The notes: generated from the letters alone by a model not told the origin. Counted from the stretch's first letter, positions 9,222 through 17,800 are shown. The stretch is DNA of 64,000 nucleotides from Hyphomicrobiales bacterium (GCA_900471485.1 UCEU01000022.1:1-64000); one strand, 5' to 3'. Program-made: numbers and translations.

Positions 9222-10376
9222 ATGATCCTCTTCGAACTCATAGACTACGGAACCCTGCGGGTGATCTGGTGGCTGCTTCTCGGCATCCTCCTGATCGCCT
9301 TCGCCGCCACCGATGGCTTCGACCTCGGCGTCGGAACGCTGCTTCCCTTCGTCGCCAGGACCGATACCGAGCGCCGCGTCGCGATCAACACGATCGGCCC
9401 GGTGTGGGAAGGAAACCAGGTCTGGCTGATCCTCGGCGGCGGCGCCATCTTCGCCGCCTGGCCGCCGCTCTACGCAGTCTCCTTCTCGGGTTTCTACCTC
9501 GCCATGTTCGCGATCCTCTTCGCGCTCATCCTGCGCCCTGTCGGCTTCAAGTACCGCTCCAAGCGTGAAAGCGCACGCTGGCGGAGTAACTGGGACTGGG
9601 CGCTGTTCATCGGCGGCTTCGTCCCCTCGCTGATCTTCGGCGTTGCCGTCGGCAACATGCTGCAGGGCGTGCCCTTCCGCTTCGATCCGAACGACATGCG
9701 GATCGTCTACGAAGGCACCTTCTTCGGCCTTCTCAACCCCTACGCCCTGCTCTGCGGCCTGCTCTCGGTGGCGATGCTGGTCATGCACGGCGCGGCATGG
9801 CTGGTGCTGAAGGCCGACGGTCCGGTGGCGATCCGCGCGAGAAGCTACGGCAGCGTTGCCGCCGTCGCCGTCATCCTGCTGTTCGCGCTCGCCGGCATCA
9901 GCCTGGCGCTCGGCGTCCACGGCTACCGGATCACCAGCGACATCAACCCGGCCGGCCCGTCGAACCCTCTCATGAAGATCGCCTCGCACGACGGCTCCTG
10001 GCTGGCGAACTACGCCAGCCATCCATGGCTGCTGATCGCCCCGATTTGCGGCTTCCTCGGCGCCGCCGCCACCCTGCTTGCCATGCGCGCCAAGTGGGAA
10101 GTGGCGACGCTGCTCTTCAGCAAGCTCTCGGTCTTCGGGATCATCTCGACCGTCGGCGTCTCGATGTTCCCGTTCATCCTGCCCTCCTCGCTCGATCCTA
10201 AGTCGAGCCTGACGGTCTGGGATGCCTCGTCGAGCCACATGACGCTGTTCAACATGCTCGTCGCGACCGCGATCTTCCTGCCGCTGATCATTGCCTACAC
10301 CAGCTGGGTCTACAAGGTTCTCTGGGGCAAGGTCGACGCCGATACCGTCAACGACAAGAGCGGTCACGCTTACTGA
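9222..10376 (+). CDS. cydB: Cytochrome bd ubiquinol oxidase subunit II
   Basis: This is the structural partner of CydA, a 384-residue multi-spanning membrane protein without its own catalytic heme ligands. The start ELIDYGTLRVIWWLLLGILLIAFAATDGFDLGVG is diagnostic, including the GFDLG motif, and NTIGPVWEGNQVWLILGGGAIFAAWP is another CydB hallmark. Length is normal. It sits between cydA (6 bp away) and the tiny cydX (14 bp away), so the three oxidase subunits are made from one transcript together with the CydDC exporter. Expression is likely highest at low oxygen, given the neighbouring fnrL and anaeroboxes. Confidence 0.96.
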   Translation: MILFELIDYGTLRVIWWLLLGILLIAFAATDGFDLGVGTLLPFVARTDTERRVAINTIGPVWEGNQVWLILGGGAIFAAWPPLYAVSFSGFYLAMFAILFALILRPVGFKYRSKRESARWRSNWDWALFIGGFVPSLIFGVAVGNMLQGVPFRFDPNDMRIVYEGTFFGLLNPYALLCGLLSVAMLVMHGAAWLVLKADGPVAIRARSYGSVAAVAVILLFALAGISLALGVHGYRITSDINPAGPSNPLMKIASHDGSWLANYASHPWLLIAPICGFLGAAATLLAMRAKWEVATLLFSKLSVFGIISTVGVSMFPFILPSSLDPKSSLTVWDASSSHMTLFNMLVATAIFLPLIIAYTSWVYKVLWGKVDADTVNDKSGHAY

Positions 10377-10390
10377 AAGGAGACTAGACG

Positions 10391-10501
10391 ATGTGGTATT
10401 TCGCCTGGCTACTCGGCCTTCCGCTGGCCGCCGCTTTCGCCGTCCTCAACGCCATGTGGTACGAGCTGGTGGACGACGCGACGAAGAAGCACGAACGCTG
10501 A
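10391..10501 (+). CDS. cydX: Cytochrome bd small subunit CydX
   Basis: This 36-residue single-helix protein, too short for most gene callers, begins MWYFAWLLGLPLAAAFA, matching the E. coli CydX start MWYFAWILG. The rest is one transmembrane helix (about 3-24) followed by a charged tail ending KKHER. It stabilises the heme-bearing CydA subunit in known bd oxidases. The ATG follows cydB by 14 bp with AAGGAGA upstream, and a terminator lies 18 bp after the stop, so it closes the operon. Confidence 0.9.
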   Translation: MWYFAWLLGLPLAAAFAVLNAMWYELVDDATKKHER

Positions 10502-10519
10502 CCGTCGCTCGCTGAAAAC

Positions 10520-10556
10520 AAAAAAGGGTGCGCTCGCTCGGGTGCACCCTTTTCGA
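10520..10556. terminator. Bidirectional terminator between cydX and msrC-like gene
   Basis: The arms AAAAGGGTGC and GCACCCTTTT surround a 12-nt spacer, giving A-rich and T-rich flanks on both strands. It lies between the convergent ends of cydX and the sulfoxide reductase gene. Confidence 0.8.
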
Positions 10557-10570
10557 TGAGCAACGAAAGC

Positions 10571-11059
10571 TCAGTAGCTCGCTTCGACGAAGATCCTGGC
10601 CAGCGCCTCGATCCCCGCCTGATCCTGCGCATCGAAGCGCGCGGCGCTGGGGCTGTCGAGATCGATGACGCCGAGGATGCGGCCGTCGTGATGCAGCGGC
10701 ACCACCAGTTCGGAACGCGATGCGGCATCGCAGGCTATATGGCCGGGGAAGGCATGCACGTCCTCGACGAGGATCGAGCGCCCTTCCTTCACCGCGGTAC
10801 CGCAAACCCCGCGGCCGACGGCGATGCGCACGCAGGCCGCCCGCCCCTGGAACGGCCCGAGCACCAGTTCGTCTTCCGACTTGAGGAAATAGAAGCCCGC
10901 CCAGTTCAGATCCGGCATCATCTCGAACATCAGCGCCGAGGTATTGGCGGCATTGGCGATGATGTCACGTTCACCCTCAAGCAGGCCGTTGAGCTGCTGG
11001 GCGAGTTCGCGGTAGAATTCCGTCTTGTCGGCGGTGTCGATCGTGGCGGCTTGGAACAT
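10571..11059 (-). CDS. msrC: Free methionine-(R)-sulfoxide reductase (GAF fold)
   Basis: This is a 162-residue single-GAF-domain enzyme of the YebR/fRMsr family, which reduces free methionine-(R)-sulfoxide in the cytosol using thioredoxin. The three cysteines that form the catalytic and resolving set are visible in RAACVRI, GRGVCGTA and HIACDAASRSE, and LNWAGFYFL and GVIDLDSP are family signatures. The ATG giving MFQAATIDTADK fits the usual length of about 160; an in-frame ATG at 11098 would add 13 residues and has a slightly better upstream GGGA. No operon partner is seen. It runs convergently into the cyd terminator. The assignment rests on the cysteine pattern, which other GAF proteins lack. 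Confidence 0.87.
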   Translation of the reverse strand: MFQAATIDTADKTEFYRELAQQLNGLLEGERDIIANAANTSALMFEMMPDLNWAGFYFLKSEDELVLGPFQGRAACVRIAVGRGVCGTAVKEGRSILVEDVHAFPGHIACDAASRSELVVPLHHDGRILGVIDLDSPSAARFDAQDQAGIEALARIFVEASY

Positions 11060-11432
11060 CTTCGGCGTCGCTTCTGCTTCGTGGGTGTTGCCCCTCATAT
11101 AATCACGCGGTCCCGACTTGCCAATCGCCGGAGGAGCAACGACGACAGACCAGGTCACGTCACGGTGATATCGACGGCGCGGCCTTGCCGGCCCGCAATC
11201 GGACTCTATCTAGAAATGTCGATCACGACCGATTTGAGATCGTGACCGGACCACCCGGAATGCGTGGCGGCTAGCCGCGGGGTGGAAAGACGAATGCGCG
11301 GCATGCGCGTTGACGAAGCCTATTGTGGCATCCCGTGCCGGCCTCGCCCGTCTCCATGACAACAGGCCGGAAGGGTTCTTCGATTTTCCCGGCTGATAGA
11401 TAGAGCCATTTATTTTAGTTGAGGTAACGACG
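11060..11432. other. Intergenic region between divergent genes
   Basis: About 370 bp separating the msrC-like gene and the small gene at 11433. I see no convincing coding sequence or structured RNA. A GAGG ribosome site precedes 11433. Confidence 0.5.
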
Positions 11433-11693
11433 ATGACACCGGAAGACAGACGAGCGGTATTCAGCCACCGCCAGATCGCAGCCATCATCAAGGGCATCGC
11501 GCAGGAAGACGGCTCGGAGACGCCGATCACGGGAAAATCGCTCGGAGAAGCGATCCTGTTCGTATCGGAAGAAGCCGCGACCAGTTCGGCCAGCGCTCAT
11601 GTGATCTATGGCGAGCACCATTCTTTGAGCTACACGGATTGCCTGAGCGTCTATCGCGACTATGGCGCCGCACTCCGCCGCCCGCCGAACTGA
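11433..11693 (+). CDS. Hypothetical protein, 86 residues
   Basis: This is a small soluble protein that I do not recognise. It begins MTPEDRRAVFSHRQIAAIIKGIAQ and ends with a proline/arginine tail. No membrane segment, signal peptide or metal motif is visible. A good ribosome site (TTGAGGTAACGACG) precedes the ATG, and the Nudix gene begins 6 bp after its stop, so the two are probably co-transcribed. That supports a real gene but says nothing firm about function. Confidence 0.6.
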   Translation: MTPEDRRAVFSHRQIAAIIKGIAQEDGSETPITGKSLGEAILFVSEEAATSSASAHVIYGEHHSLSYTDCLSVYRDYGAALRRPPN

Positions 11694-11699
11694 CATCCG

Positions 11700-12203
11700 A
11701 TGCCGAAGCGCAGCGCCGGCCTGTTGATCTACCGCGTTGGCGACGCCGGTTGCGAAGTTCTGCTTGTCCATCCCGGCGGCCCCTATTGGGCCAGGAAGGA
11801 CGAAGGCGCATGGTCGATCCCGAAGGGGCTGATCGAACCCGGTGAGGACGAGCTTGAAGCGGCGCGGCGCGAGACCCGGGAAGAACTCGGCGTCGCTATC
11901 GACGGCGATTTTGAATACCTCGGCGAATGCAAACAACCCGGCGGCAAGGTCGTCGTAGCCTGGGCTGTGAAAGCCGACGTCGATACGACCAAGATCAGCA
12001 GCAATCTCTTTCAGATGGAATGGCCGCCGCGCTCGGGCACGATGGCCGAGTTTCCCGAGGTCGACCGAGCCGGCTGGTTCGCGCTCGATGAGGCCGAACG
12101 CAAGCTGCTGAATGGTCAGCAACCGCTACTGCGCGAATTCAGCCGGCGTGCGCCAATCGGGATGCATGCGGCAAAGGGCGATGCAGAGCCGCCACACCCC
12201 TAA
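11700..12203 (+). CDS. Nudix hydrolase
   Basis: This is a 167-residue Nudix-fold pyrophosphohydrolase acting in the cytoplasm on a nucleoside diphosphate linked to some moiety. The Nudix box is intact from G at about 41: GLIEPGEDELEAARRETREELGV fits G-x5-E-x7-REUxEExGU, giving the metal-binding glutamates. The preceding WSIPKG and the following FPEVDRAGWF resemble the subgroup often annotated as NTP pyrophosphohydrolase. It directly follows the 86-residue hypothetical gene. The substrate cannot be deduced. Confidence 0.88.
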   Translation: MPKRSAGLLIYRVGDAGCEVLLVHPGGPYWARKDEGAWSIPKGLIEPGEDELEAARRETREELGVAIDGDFEYLGECKQPGGKVVVAWAVKADVDTTKISSNLFQMEWPPRSGTMAEFPEVDRAGWFALDEAERKLLNGQQPLLREFSRRAPIGMHAAKGDAEPPHP

Positions 12204-12298
12204 TTTAGCAGGGCAGCCACGCGTAATCGGCTAGTGCAATCCCTCGGCTACGAGAGGTAAGAGAGCAACAAGCTTCCTCTCAAAACGATTCCGGCTTC

Positions 12299-13252
12299 AT
12301 GACAGTCCCCCACTCCCCGCTGCGCGGCGTTCTCGTTGCATTCGCCGCCTATGCCGTCTTCGCCTTCAGCGATGCGTCCATCAAGATCATCGACGGCGCC
12401 ATTCCGCCCTACCAGATCGCCTTCATCGGCGCGGTCTTCGGCATCGCCGCTCTTCCCTTCATCAAGGCGAAGGGCGATTCATGGCTCGATATCGTTAGGA
12501 CGCAGAACCGGACCCTGTGGCTGGTGCGCATGGTCTGCGGCGCGGTCGGCGCCATCGCCTCGATCATCGCCTTCACCGAACTACCAATGGCGGAAGCCTT
12601 CTGTCTCCTCTTCCTGCTTCCCTCCTTCGTCACCATCCTCTCGGTGATCTTCCTCAAGGAGGATGTGCGCTGGCAGCGCTGGGCGGCTGTCATCGTCGGC
12701 TTCGCCGGCGTGGTCGTGGTGCTGCGCCCCGGCTTCCGCGAACTCTCGATCGGCCACCTGGCGGCAGCGATCGGCGGCATCGTCGCCGCGATCTCGATCG
12801 TCATCCTGCGCAAGATGGGTCCGGCCGAAAAGCGCCTGTCGCTCTATGGCGCCGCCCTGATCGGCACGCTCGGCGTCAGCGGCGTCCTGACACTCTCTGA
12901 GATCGTCGTCCCGACGCCGAGCCAGTGGCTGTTCATGGCAAGCTATGGCCTGCTCGGCGCAGCCGGCAATGTTCTCCTGATGACAGCAGCACGCATGGCG
13001 CCGGCCAATCTCGTCGCCCCGCCGCAATATAGCCAGATGCTGTGGGCGATCGCCTTCGGCTACCTCATCTTCGACGACAGCATCGACCTGCCGATGGCGG
13101 CCGGCATCGTCCTGATCGCCTTTTCCGGACTGCTGACGCTGGCGCGCGAGAAGAAGCGCGGCACCGCGCTCCCCCGCGCTGTCGTCTCGACCGACAACCA
13201 GGCACCGCTCGCCACTTCGACCGAGCCGGAGGATCAGGCGATCACCGGCTGA
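12299..13252 (+). CDS. DMT-superfamily exporter with two EamA domains
   Basis: This is a 317-residue inner-membrane transporter with ten predicted hydrophobic segments arranged as two EamA repeats, the first at about 10-145 and the second at about 155-290. Family-typical segments include FSDASIKII, ELPMAEAFCLLFLLPSFVTILSVIFLKE and the second-repeat APPQYSQMLWAIAFGYLIFDD. The C-terminal 30 residues are polar and cytosolic. Such proteins usually export amino acids or other small metabolites; the substrate is not predictable. It stands alone, followed by a strong terminator. Confidence 0.85.
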   Translation: MTVPHSPLRGVLVAFAAYAVFAFSDASIKIIDGAIPPYQIAFIGAVFGIAALPFIKAKGDSWLDIVRTQNRTLWLVRMVCGAVGAIASIIAFTELPMAEAFCLLFLLPSFVTILSVIFLKEDVRWQRWAAVIVGFAGVVVVLRPGFRELSIGHLAAAIGGIVAAISIVILRKMGPAEKRLSLYGAALIGTLGVSGVLTLSEIVVPTPSQWLFMASYGLLGAAGNVLLMTAARMAPANLVAPPQYSQMLWAIAFGYLIFDDSIDLPMAAGIVLIAFSGLLTLAREKKRGTALPRAVVSTDNQAPLATSTEPEDQAITG

Positions 13253-13270
13253 TCGCCCCAAACAGCCGAC

Positions 13271-13322
13271 AAAAAGAAACCGCCCTCGCCATGTCAAGAC
13301 AGAACGAGGGCGGTTCTTTTTT
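13271..13322 (+). terminator. Rho-independent terminator after the EamA gene
   Basis: GAACCGCCCTCG-type arms (13276-13288 and 13305-13316) enclose a 16-nt loop and are followed by a run of T. A run of A on the left side also allows it to stop the convergent gene at 13336. Confidence 0.85.
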
Positions 13323-13335
13323 CAGGCGCTAATAG

Positions 13336-13698
13336 TTAGCGGCGCAGGACCGGGCAGCCGCGGACATTGCCGAAGCTGATCTCATCGGCGCCACGGCGCG
13401 TCCAACCTTCGACAACCACGCGGCGCGGTGTGATATCGACGACGCGTGCGCGACGGAAGCCGTAGTCACGGGCGATATCCTCGGCCAGGCGCGGATCGCA
13501 GCCACGCGCACGCGGCGGTGGCGGACGATAGTAATCCGGCGGCGGCGGGCGATAGTAGCCCGGCGGTGGTGGCGGCGGTGGCGGACGACCGCTGCCGATA
13601 TAGACATCGACCTGGGCGGCGACAGGCATCACCGTCCCCGCCAGCGTGCCGGCGGCGAGCAGCGCTGCGACGCCCGCCCTGGCAAGAAAATGCATCAT
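13336..13698 (-). CDS. Secreted proline-rich small protein, paralog A
   Basis: This is a 120-residue exported protein. A signal peptide (about 1-28, ending VAAQ) is followed by a proline/tyrosine-rich stretch with repeated YYRPPPP units (about 38-63), then a C-terminal domain ending ITPRRVVVEG and FGNVRGCPVLRR. Two cysteines are left in the mature part (RGCDPR and RGCPVL) and may form a disulfide. The C-terminal domain is shared with the gene at 13861, so the two are paralogs. The ATG giving MMHFLARAG was preferred because it starts directly with a signal peptide. No function is known to me. Confidence 0.75.
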   Translation of the reverse strand: MMHFLARAGVAALLAAGTLAGTVMPVAAQVDVYIGSGRPPPPPPPPGYYRPPPPDYYRPPPPRARGCDPRLAEDIARDYGFRRARVVDITPRRVVVEGWTRRGADEISFGNVRGCPVLRR

Positions 13699-13860
13699 CG
13701 AATTCTCCCTTTCGCTGCGGCGCGAACCGCAGCCACTTCCATTCACCCTACGCGCCGGCATCGGCCTTCACGGATAAGTGACTGACATACGATTCGCACA
13801 TGGCAGCCTGAAAATGGCACCGCCAAGGCAAGCGGTGCTTCTCTTCACACCCGCGTCGCG

Positions 13861-14166
13861 TCAGCGACGGATCAGCGGGCAACCACGGACATTGGCGAAG
13901 ACCATCCGGTTCCAGCCGTAGCGGTCACGGCCCGATACGACGACCCGGCGCGGCGTGATGCTGGTGATGCGGGCGTTGCGCATGCCGCTCCACCGCGCCT
14001 TCTGGACGGCCTGGACCGGCGAGCATCCATGGACCGGGCGATGATACTGGACGTCGATGATGGGCGCACGGTCGGGAGAAGCGGCTGCCGCTGTGGACAG
14101 CGTTGCGGGAACGGAAGCGAGTGCAAGAAGGGCGGCAAAGGAGGCTTTGGCGATGAAGTGCGTCAT
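13861..14166 (-). CDS. Secreted small protein, paralog B
   Basis: This is a 101-residue exported protein with a signal peptide (about 1-29, ending TAAAA) and a mature domain containing two cysteines (VHGCSPVQAV and RGCPLIRR). The last 40 residues match the gene at 13336: SITPRRVVVSGRDR...FANVRGCPLIRR against DITPRRVVVEGWTR...FGNVRGCPVLRR. Unlike its neighbour it has no proline-rich linker. The pair looks like a tandem duplication with divergence of the middle segment. No catalytic motif is visible. Confidence 0.75.
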   Translation of the reverse strand: MTHFIAKASFAALLALASVPATLSTAAAASPDRAPIIDVQYHRPVHGCSPVQAVQKARWSGMRNARITSITPRRVVVSGRDRYGWNRMVFANVRGCPLIRR

Positions 14167-14270
14167 GACAATACTCTCTAATCAGGTTGCATCGATCTCC
14201 GACGAGGAGATTGACCTGACCATAAGCCTCTGAAAATGAACGCTGTTCGAACCCGACATTCACCCGACGT

Positions 14271-14693
14271 TCAGCCGCCGAGATGCAGCACGACCTCGCG
14301 CCGGTGCGGCCGGTCGCGATGTTCGAAGAGATAGATGCCCTGCCAGGTGCCGAGCGCCAGCCTTCCGCCGATGACGGGAATCCCGATCGAAACCTGCGTC
14401 AGCGCCGCCTTGATATGAGCCGGCATGTCATCAGGCCCTTCTGCCGTGTGGATCACCCAGCGCATCGACGGATCGGACGACGGCGGCACCAGCCGGGCGA
14501 AAAATCCGTCGAGATCGGTACGCACGTCGGGATCGGCGTTTTCCTGAATAAGGAGCGAGCACGAGGTGTGGCGGACAAAGACGGTGAGCAACCCTTCTTC
14601 CATGCCGCTTGCACGCACGAAGGCTGCGACCTCGCCGGTAAATTCGTAGAGACCCTGGCCACGGGTGGCCAGGGAAATGATCTTCTGCGGCAT
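14271..14693 (-). CDS. yjbQ: YjbQ/UPF0047 family protein
   Basis: This is a 140-residue protein of the YjbQ family, which forms a compact trimeric fold and has been linked to a weak secondary thiamine-phosphate synthase activity. Family hallmarks are FVRHTSCSLLIQENADPDVRTDL, a central WVIHTAEGPDDMPAHIKAAL with the likely metal-binding histidines, and the C-terminal LGTWQGIYLFEHRDRPHRREV. The ATG at 14693 was chosen for the conserved N-terminus. It begins 36 bp after the end of the DUF1428 gene on the same strand and is likely co-transcribed with it. Confidence 0.88.
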   Translation of the reverse strand: MPQKIISLATRGQGLYEFTGEVAAFVRASGMEEGLLTVFVRHTSCSLLIQENADPDVRTDLDGFFARLVPPSSDPSMRWVIHTAEGPDDMPAHIKAALTQVSIGIPVIGGRLALGTWQGIYLFEHRDRPHRREVVLHLGG

Positions 14694-14728
14694 GGTACTG
14701 TTCCGATTCGATAGAATGGCGGTCGCGG

Positions 14729-15082
14729 CTACAGTCGCAGGAAGGCCTCGAAGCCGCCATAGATCATGCGCTTTCCGTCGAAGATCCCCTTGCACTCTTC
14801 GCCCTGAAGCCTGGGATCGGCCATGACCTTGGCAAGGATATCGTCGCGCTGTTGGCGGCTCTCGTAGATGATCCACGAGAAAACCACCACCTCGTCGTCC
14901 GTCGCCTGTACCGCGCGCGGAAAGGATGTCAGTTCGCCATAGGGCACGTCCTCGGCGATGCATTCGGCATATTCCCTGGCGCCGTACTCCTTCCAAACCT
15001 CGCCGGCCATCGCGGCAAGCTTCTTGTACGCCTCGATATTCTGCTTCGGCACGGCCAGCACGAAACCATCGACATAAGACAT
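14729..15082 (-). CDS. DUF1428 family protein
   Basis: This is a 117-residue cytoplasmic protein of the DUF1428 family. It opens MSYVDGFVLAVPKQNIEAYKKLA and contains the family's FSWIIYESRQQRDDILAKVMADPR and FDGKRMIYGGFE. The fold resembles a ferredoxin-like alpha/beta barrel dimer, but no reaction is established. It precedes yjbQ on the same strand with a short gap. The ATG at 15082 has GAAGGAGA upstream; a longer in-frame start 10 residues earlier is less likely. Confidence 0.85.
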   Translation of the reverse strand: MSYVDGFVLAVPKQNIEAYKKLAAMAGEVWKEYGAREYAECIAEDVPYGELTSFPRAVQATDDEVVVFSWIIYESRQQRDDILAKVMADPRLQGEECKGIFDGKRMIYGGFEAFLRL

Positions 15083-15204
15083 TGTCTTCTCCTTCGTTGT
15101 TCCACGCATCAAGGACGTGCGAACATCCGCCGATCCGACAGCGTGGAAAGCTGATTAGGAGAATAGGCGCGCCGCAGCTTCGACAAGGCCCGCGGCGGCA
15201 TCGA

Positions 15205-16155
15205 TCATTGTTGGCACTGCGTCGTGGCGCGCAATGTGCGGAACTGTTCGACGAGGAAGTCGACCAAGGCCCTCACCGCCATCGGCAGGCCTTGCGTTGC
15301 GGTAAAGACCAGATAGATCGTCGCCTGCGACATCTGATACTCGGGAAGCAGGCGAACGAGGCGGCCCTCCCTGATTCCCTCGGCGCAGACATGGTCGGGA
15401 AGCAAACCCACGCCGACACCGGCATAGATCGCCTCGAGAAGTGCCGGAACGCTCTTGCAGCTCAGCCGAGGCCGGTGCTCGTGCCGATAAGGCGTGCCAT
15501 CCGGTCCGGTGAACTCCCAGACATCCGAATCTTGCCAGTCCACCGAGGGCGACAGGAAGGAAACCGTCGCCGCGTCGGCAAGAGAATCGATGCCGCCCGT
15601 GGCCGGCAGAGAGGCCGCCAGTTCGGCGTTAGCGACAAGGATGAGATCGACCTTGCTCAGCACACGCATCGTCAATTCGGAATCGGTCTCTTCCGCGAAC
15701 TGCGCGCGAACTGCCAGATCAAGCCGCTCATTGATGATATCGACACGCCGGTCGGTCGCGAGAATCTGCAACTGGACCTTCGGATAGCGATTGAGAAACT
15801 CGGGAAACATGGTGCCAAGCGATCCTTGCAGCAGACCGTTCGGCACGCTCACCCGGATTGGCCCATGCGGCTCACCGGATGCATCGCTGATCGTTCGAGC
15901 GGCGCGCTCCGCCTCGCGCAGCATATTTTCGCAGTGCGCATAGAACGAATTGCCGATCTCCGTGACCCGGAAGCGTTTGACGGTTCGTTCCAGCAACCGC
16001 ACCCCAAGCCGCTCCTCCAGCGCGGCGATATGCCGGCTGAGTTTCGACTTGGGCACATTGAGCACCCGTCCCGCAGCAGAAAAGCCGCCGTGCCGCACGA
16101 CGGCAGCGAAATAGACGAAATCGTTCAGATCCTGTAGCATACCGTAATTCGGCAT
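15205..16155 (-). CDS. LysR-family transcriptional regulator
   Basis: This is a 316-residue LysR-type regulator. The N-terminal winged helix (about 10-68) includes FVYFAAVVRHGGFSAAGRVLNVPKSKLSRHIAALEERLGVRLLERTVKRFRVTEIG. The remainder is a periplasmic-binding-protein-like effector domain with family segments such as GPIRVSVPNGLLQ and RLVRLLPEYQ. LysR proteins normally control a divergent target, but the next gene on the plus strand is the porin nearly 500 bp away. An 18-bp palindrome, TTCCAA-based, lies about 90 bp upstream of its start. Effector and target are unknown. Confidence 0.9.
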   Translation of the reverse strand: MPNYGMLQDLNDFVYFAAVVRHGGFSAAGRVLNVPKSKLSRHIAALEERLGVRLLERTVKRFRVTEIGNSFYAHCENMLREAERAARTISDASGEPHGPIRVSVPNGLLQGSLGTMFPEFLNRYPKVQLQILATDRRVDIINERLDLAVRAQFAEETDSELTMRVLSKVDLILVANAELAASLPATGGIDSLADAATVSFLSPSVDWQDSDVWEFTGPDGTPYRHEHRPRLSCKSVPALLEAIYAGVGVGLLPDHVCAEGIREGRLVRLLPEYQMSQATIYLVFTATQGLPMAVRALVDFLVEQFRTLRATTQCQQ

Positions 16156-16646
16156 GGATTCCTCGTATTGATAGAGCGAAGCAGGTTCGCCAGTCGCCCT
16201 TTATTCCTCCGCCGCGTCATATGCCAACCGAGACTAAAAACATTTCGTTCCAAATTTGGAACGCTGCGTTCCAACTCGCGAGCTTCAGTTTTATACCGCA
16301 GCGCAGTATCAGCAGCAGCATATTCAGTTTCGGCATGTCCGTTCGACAGCGCCGCATGCGCATGTAAGCGCCATCGTAACAGTTAGAAGCAAGCACGTCC
16401 CACAGTGGGGCGCATCACGCGTTTTCACTTTAGTGTGTTGATATTGTTGCACAAAAACAACATTGAAAACACAAACAATAGCGTACTTGGTAATTTGATG
16501 CACATGCCGATTGTAAGTTTGGGATCGGAATGGGATTAGGACACAGCGGTTCGCTGATCCGCGCGCCGAAAGGCAATTACACGGAGCAGCCCCAACTCAC
16601 TTCGGCGATCTGGCGGCAGTTCAATGAACAAGGAAATGGATTTAAA
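16156..16646. other. AT-rich LysR-porin intergenic region
   Basis: About 490 bp with lower GC than its neighbours. It holds the palindrome at 16246-16263 and the AT-rich stretch 16380-16520, which probably contains the strong porin promoter. The porin ribosome site AAGGAAATGG lies at 16631-16640. I see no gene here. Confidence 0.55.
16246..16263. promoter_or_regulatory. 18-bp palindrome CGTTCCAAATTTGGAACG
   Basis: This is a perfect palindrome centred in the LysR upstream region, followed 2 bp later by a further half-site GCGTTCCAA. Such symmetric TTCCAA sites 90 bp upstream of a LysR gene suggest an operator for that protein or for another dimeric regulator. Confidence 0.6.
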
Positions 16647-17672
16647 ATGAACATACGGATGGTTTTGTTGGCGTCGGCCGCAGCCCTTGCTGCCTCCTCG
16701 CCAGTCTTCGCAGCTGACGCGATCGTCGCTGCCGAGCCCGAGCCGGTTGAATACGTTCGCGTTTGCGATGCCTACGGCACTGGCTACTTCTACATCCCGG
16801 GCACGGAAACCTGCCTGCAGATCAGCGGTTACATCCGCTTCCAGGTTGACTCGGCTCCGAACGAAGCAACTGGCTCGAACGGTGGTTCCGACTGGAACGC
16901 ATGGACCCGCGCTCAGGTTCAGTTCACCGCCAAGAGCGACACCGAATACGGCCCGCTCACCGGCGTTATCGTTCTGCGCGTCGATGGCGACAACCAGACG
17001 AACCAGGACTCCAAGCTTGACTCGGCTTACATCGACATCGCTGGTTTCCGCGCTGGTCTGTTCTACAGCTGGTGGGATGACGATTTGAGCGGCGAGCCGG
17101 ACGTACTGTCCAGCTACTCCACGCTGCACAACTCGATCCGTTATCAGTACGAGTCTGGCGACTTCTACGCCGGCATCTCGGTTGATGAACTGGAAGACGG
17201 CTACTACAAGCCGGGCGAAACCTCCAACAACGTTGGCGTTGCCTTCGGCGTTGGCGGCAAGGCTGGCGTAGTTAGCTACCAGGTTATCGGCGGTTACGAC
17301 ACCGACAACGAAGACGGCGCGATCCGCGGCATGCTCTTCGCTGACATCGGACCTGGCACGCTCGGCCTGGCTGGCGTTTGGGCTTCCGGCCTGAACAGCT
17401 ACTACGACGAGTCGGAGTGGACGATTGCTGCTGAATACGCTGTCAAGGCAACCGACAAGCTGACGGTTACCCCGATGGTTCAGTACTTCGACAACTACGG
17501 TCATAACGCTACCGACACCGACTTCAGCAACGACGACGCTTGGAAGGTTGGCCTGACGGTTGACTACCAGATCGTTGACAACTTCTACGCCAAGGCAACC
17601 GTCGACTACACCGACGTTGACCACCAGGACGACGTGACCAAGGGCTTCTTCCGCCTGCAGCGCGCATTCTAA
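16647..17672 (+). CDS. Rhizobial outer-membrane porin (RopA type)
   Basis: This is a 341-residue trimeric porin of the alphaproteobacterial porin family, forming a diffusion channel in the outer membrane. A signal peptide (about 1-22, ASSPVFAAD) is followed by the family block VEYVRVCDAYGTGYFYIPGTETCLQISGYIRFQVD with its two cysteines. Alternating amphipathic strands follow, and the protein ends FFRLQRAF with the terminal phenylalanine used for outer-membrane insertion. The ATG at 16647 was chosen for the signal peptide and ribosome site. Codon use is strongly biased (many GTT, GCT and AAC), as in highly expressed genes, unlike its neighbours. Confidence 0.92.
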   Translation: MNIRMVLLASAAALAASSPVFAADAIVAAEPEPVEYVRVCDAYGTGYFYIPGTETCLQISGYIRFQVDSAPNEATGSNGGSDWNAWTRAQVQFTAKSDTEYGPLTGVIVLRVDGDNQTNQDSKLDSAYIDIAGFRAGLFYSWWDDDLSGEPDVLSSYSTLHNSIRYQYESGDFYAGISVDELEDGYYKPGETSNNVGVAFGVGGKAGVVSYQVIGGYDTDNEDGAIRGMLFADIGPGTLGLAGVWASGLNSYYDESEWTIAAEYAVKATDKLTVTPMVQYFDNYGHNATDTDFSNDDAWKVGLTVDYQIVDNFYAKATVDYTDVDHQDDVTKGFFRLQRAF

Positions 17673-17684
17673 TCTGACGATCAA

Positions 17685-17708
17685 GTACCCCGGCTTGCCG
17701 GGGTACGC
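17685..17708 (+). terminator. Porin terminator hairpin
   Basis: GTACCCCGGC and CGGGGTAC arms around a short loop start 12 bp after the porin stop. There is no T run, so it may act mainly as a 3' stabilising stem. Confidence 0.6.
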
Positions 17709-17756
17709 ACCACAGTATTGCGTTTCCTGATCCGATTGACCTCCGATCAGTTACGG

Positions 17757-17800
17757 GGATTGGTCCGGTTTCCCTGCCGGACCGATCCTTGTTTTGTTTT
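17757..17800 (+). terminator. Second hairpin with T-rich tail
   Basis: GGATTGGTCCGG and CCGGACCGATCC (one mismatch) enclose an 8-nt loop and are followed by TTGTTTTGTTTT. It is a good intrinsic terminator between the porin and the convergent DUF427 gene. Confidence 0.75.
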
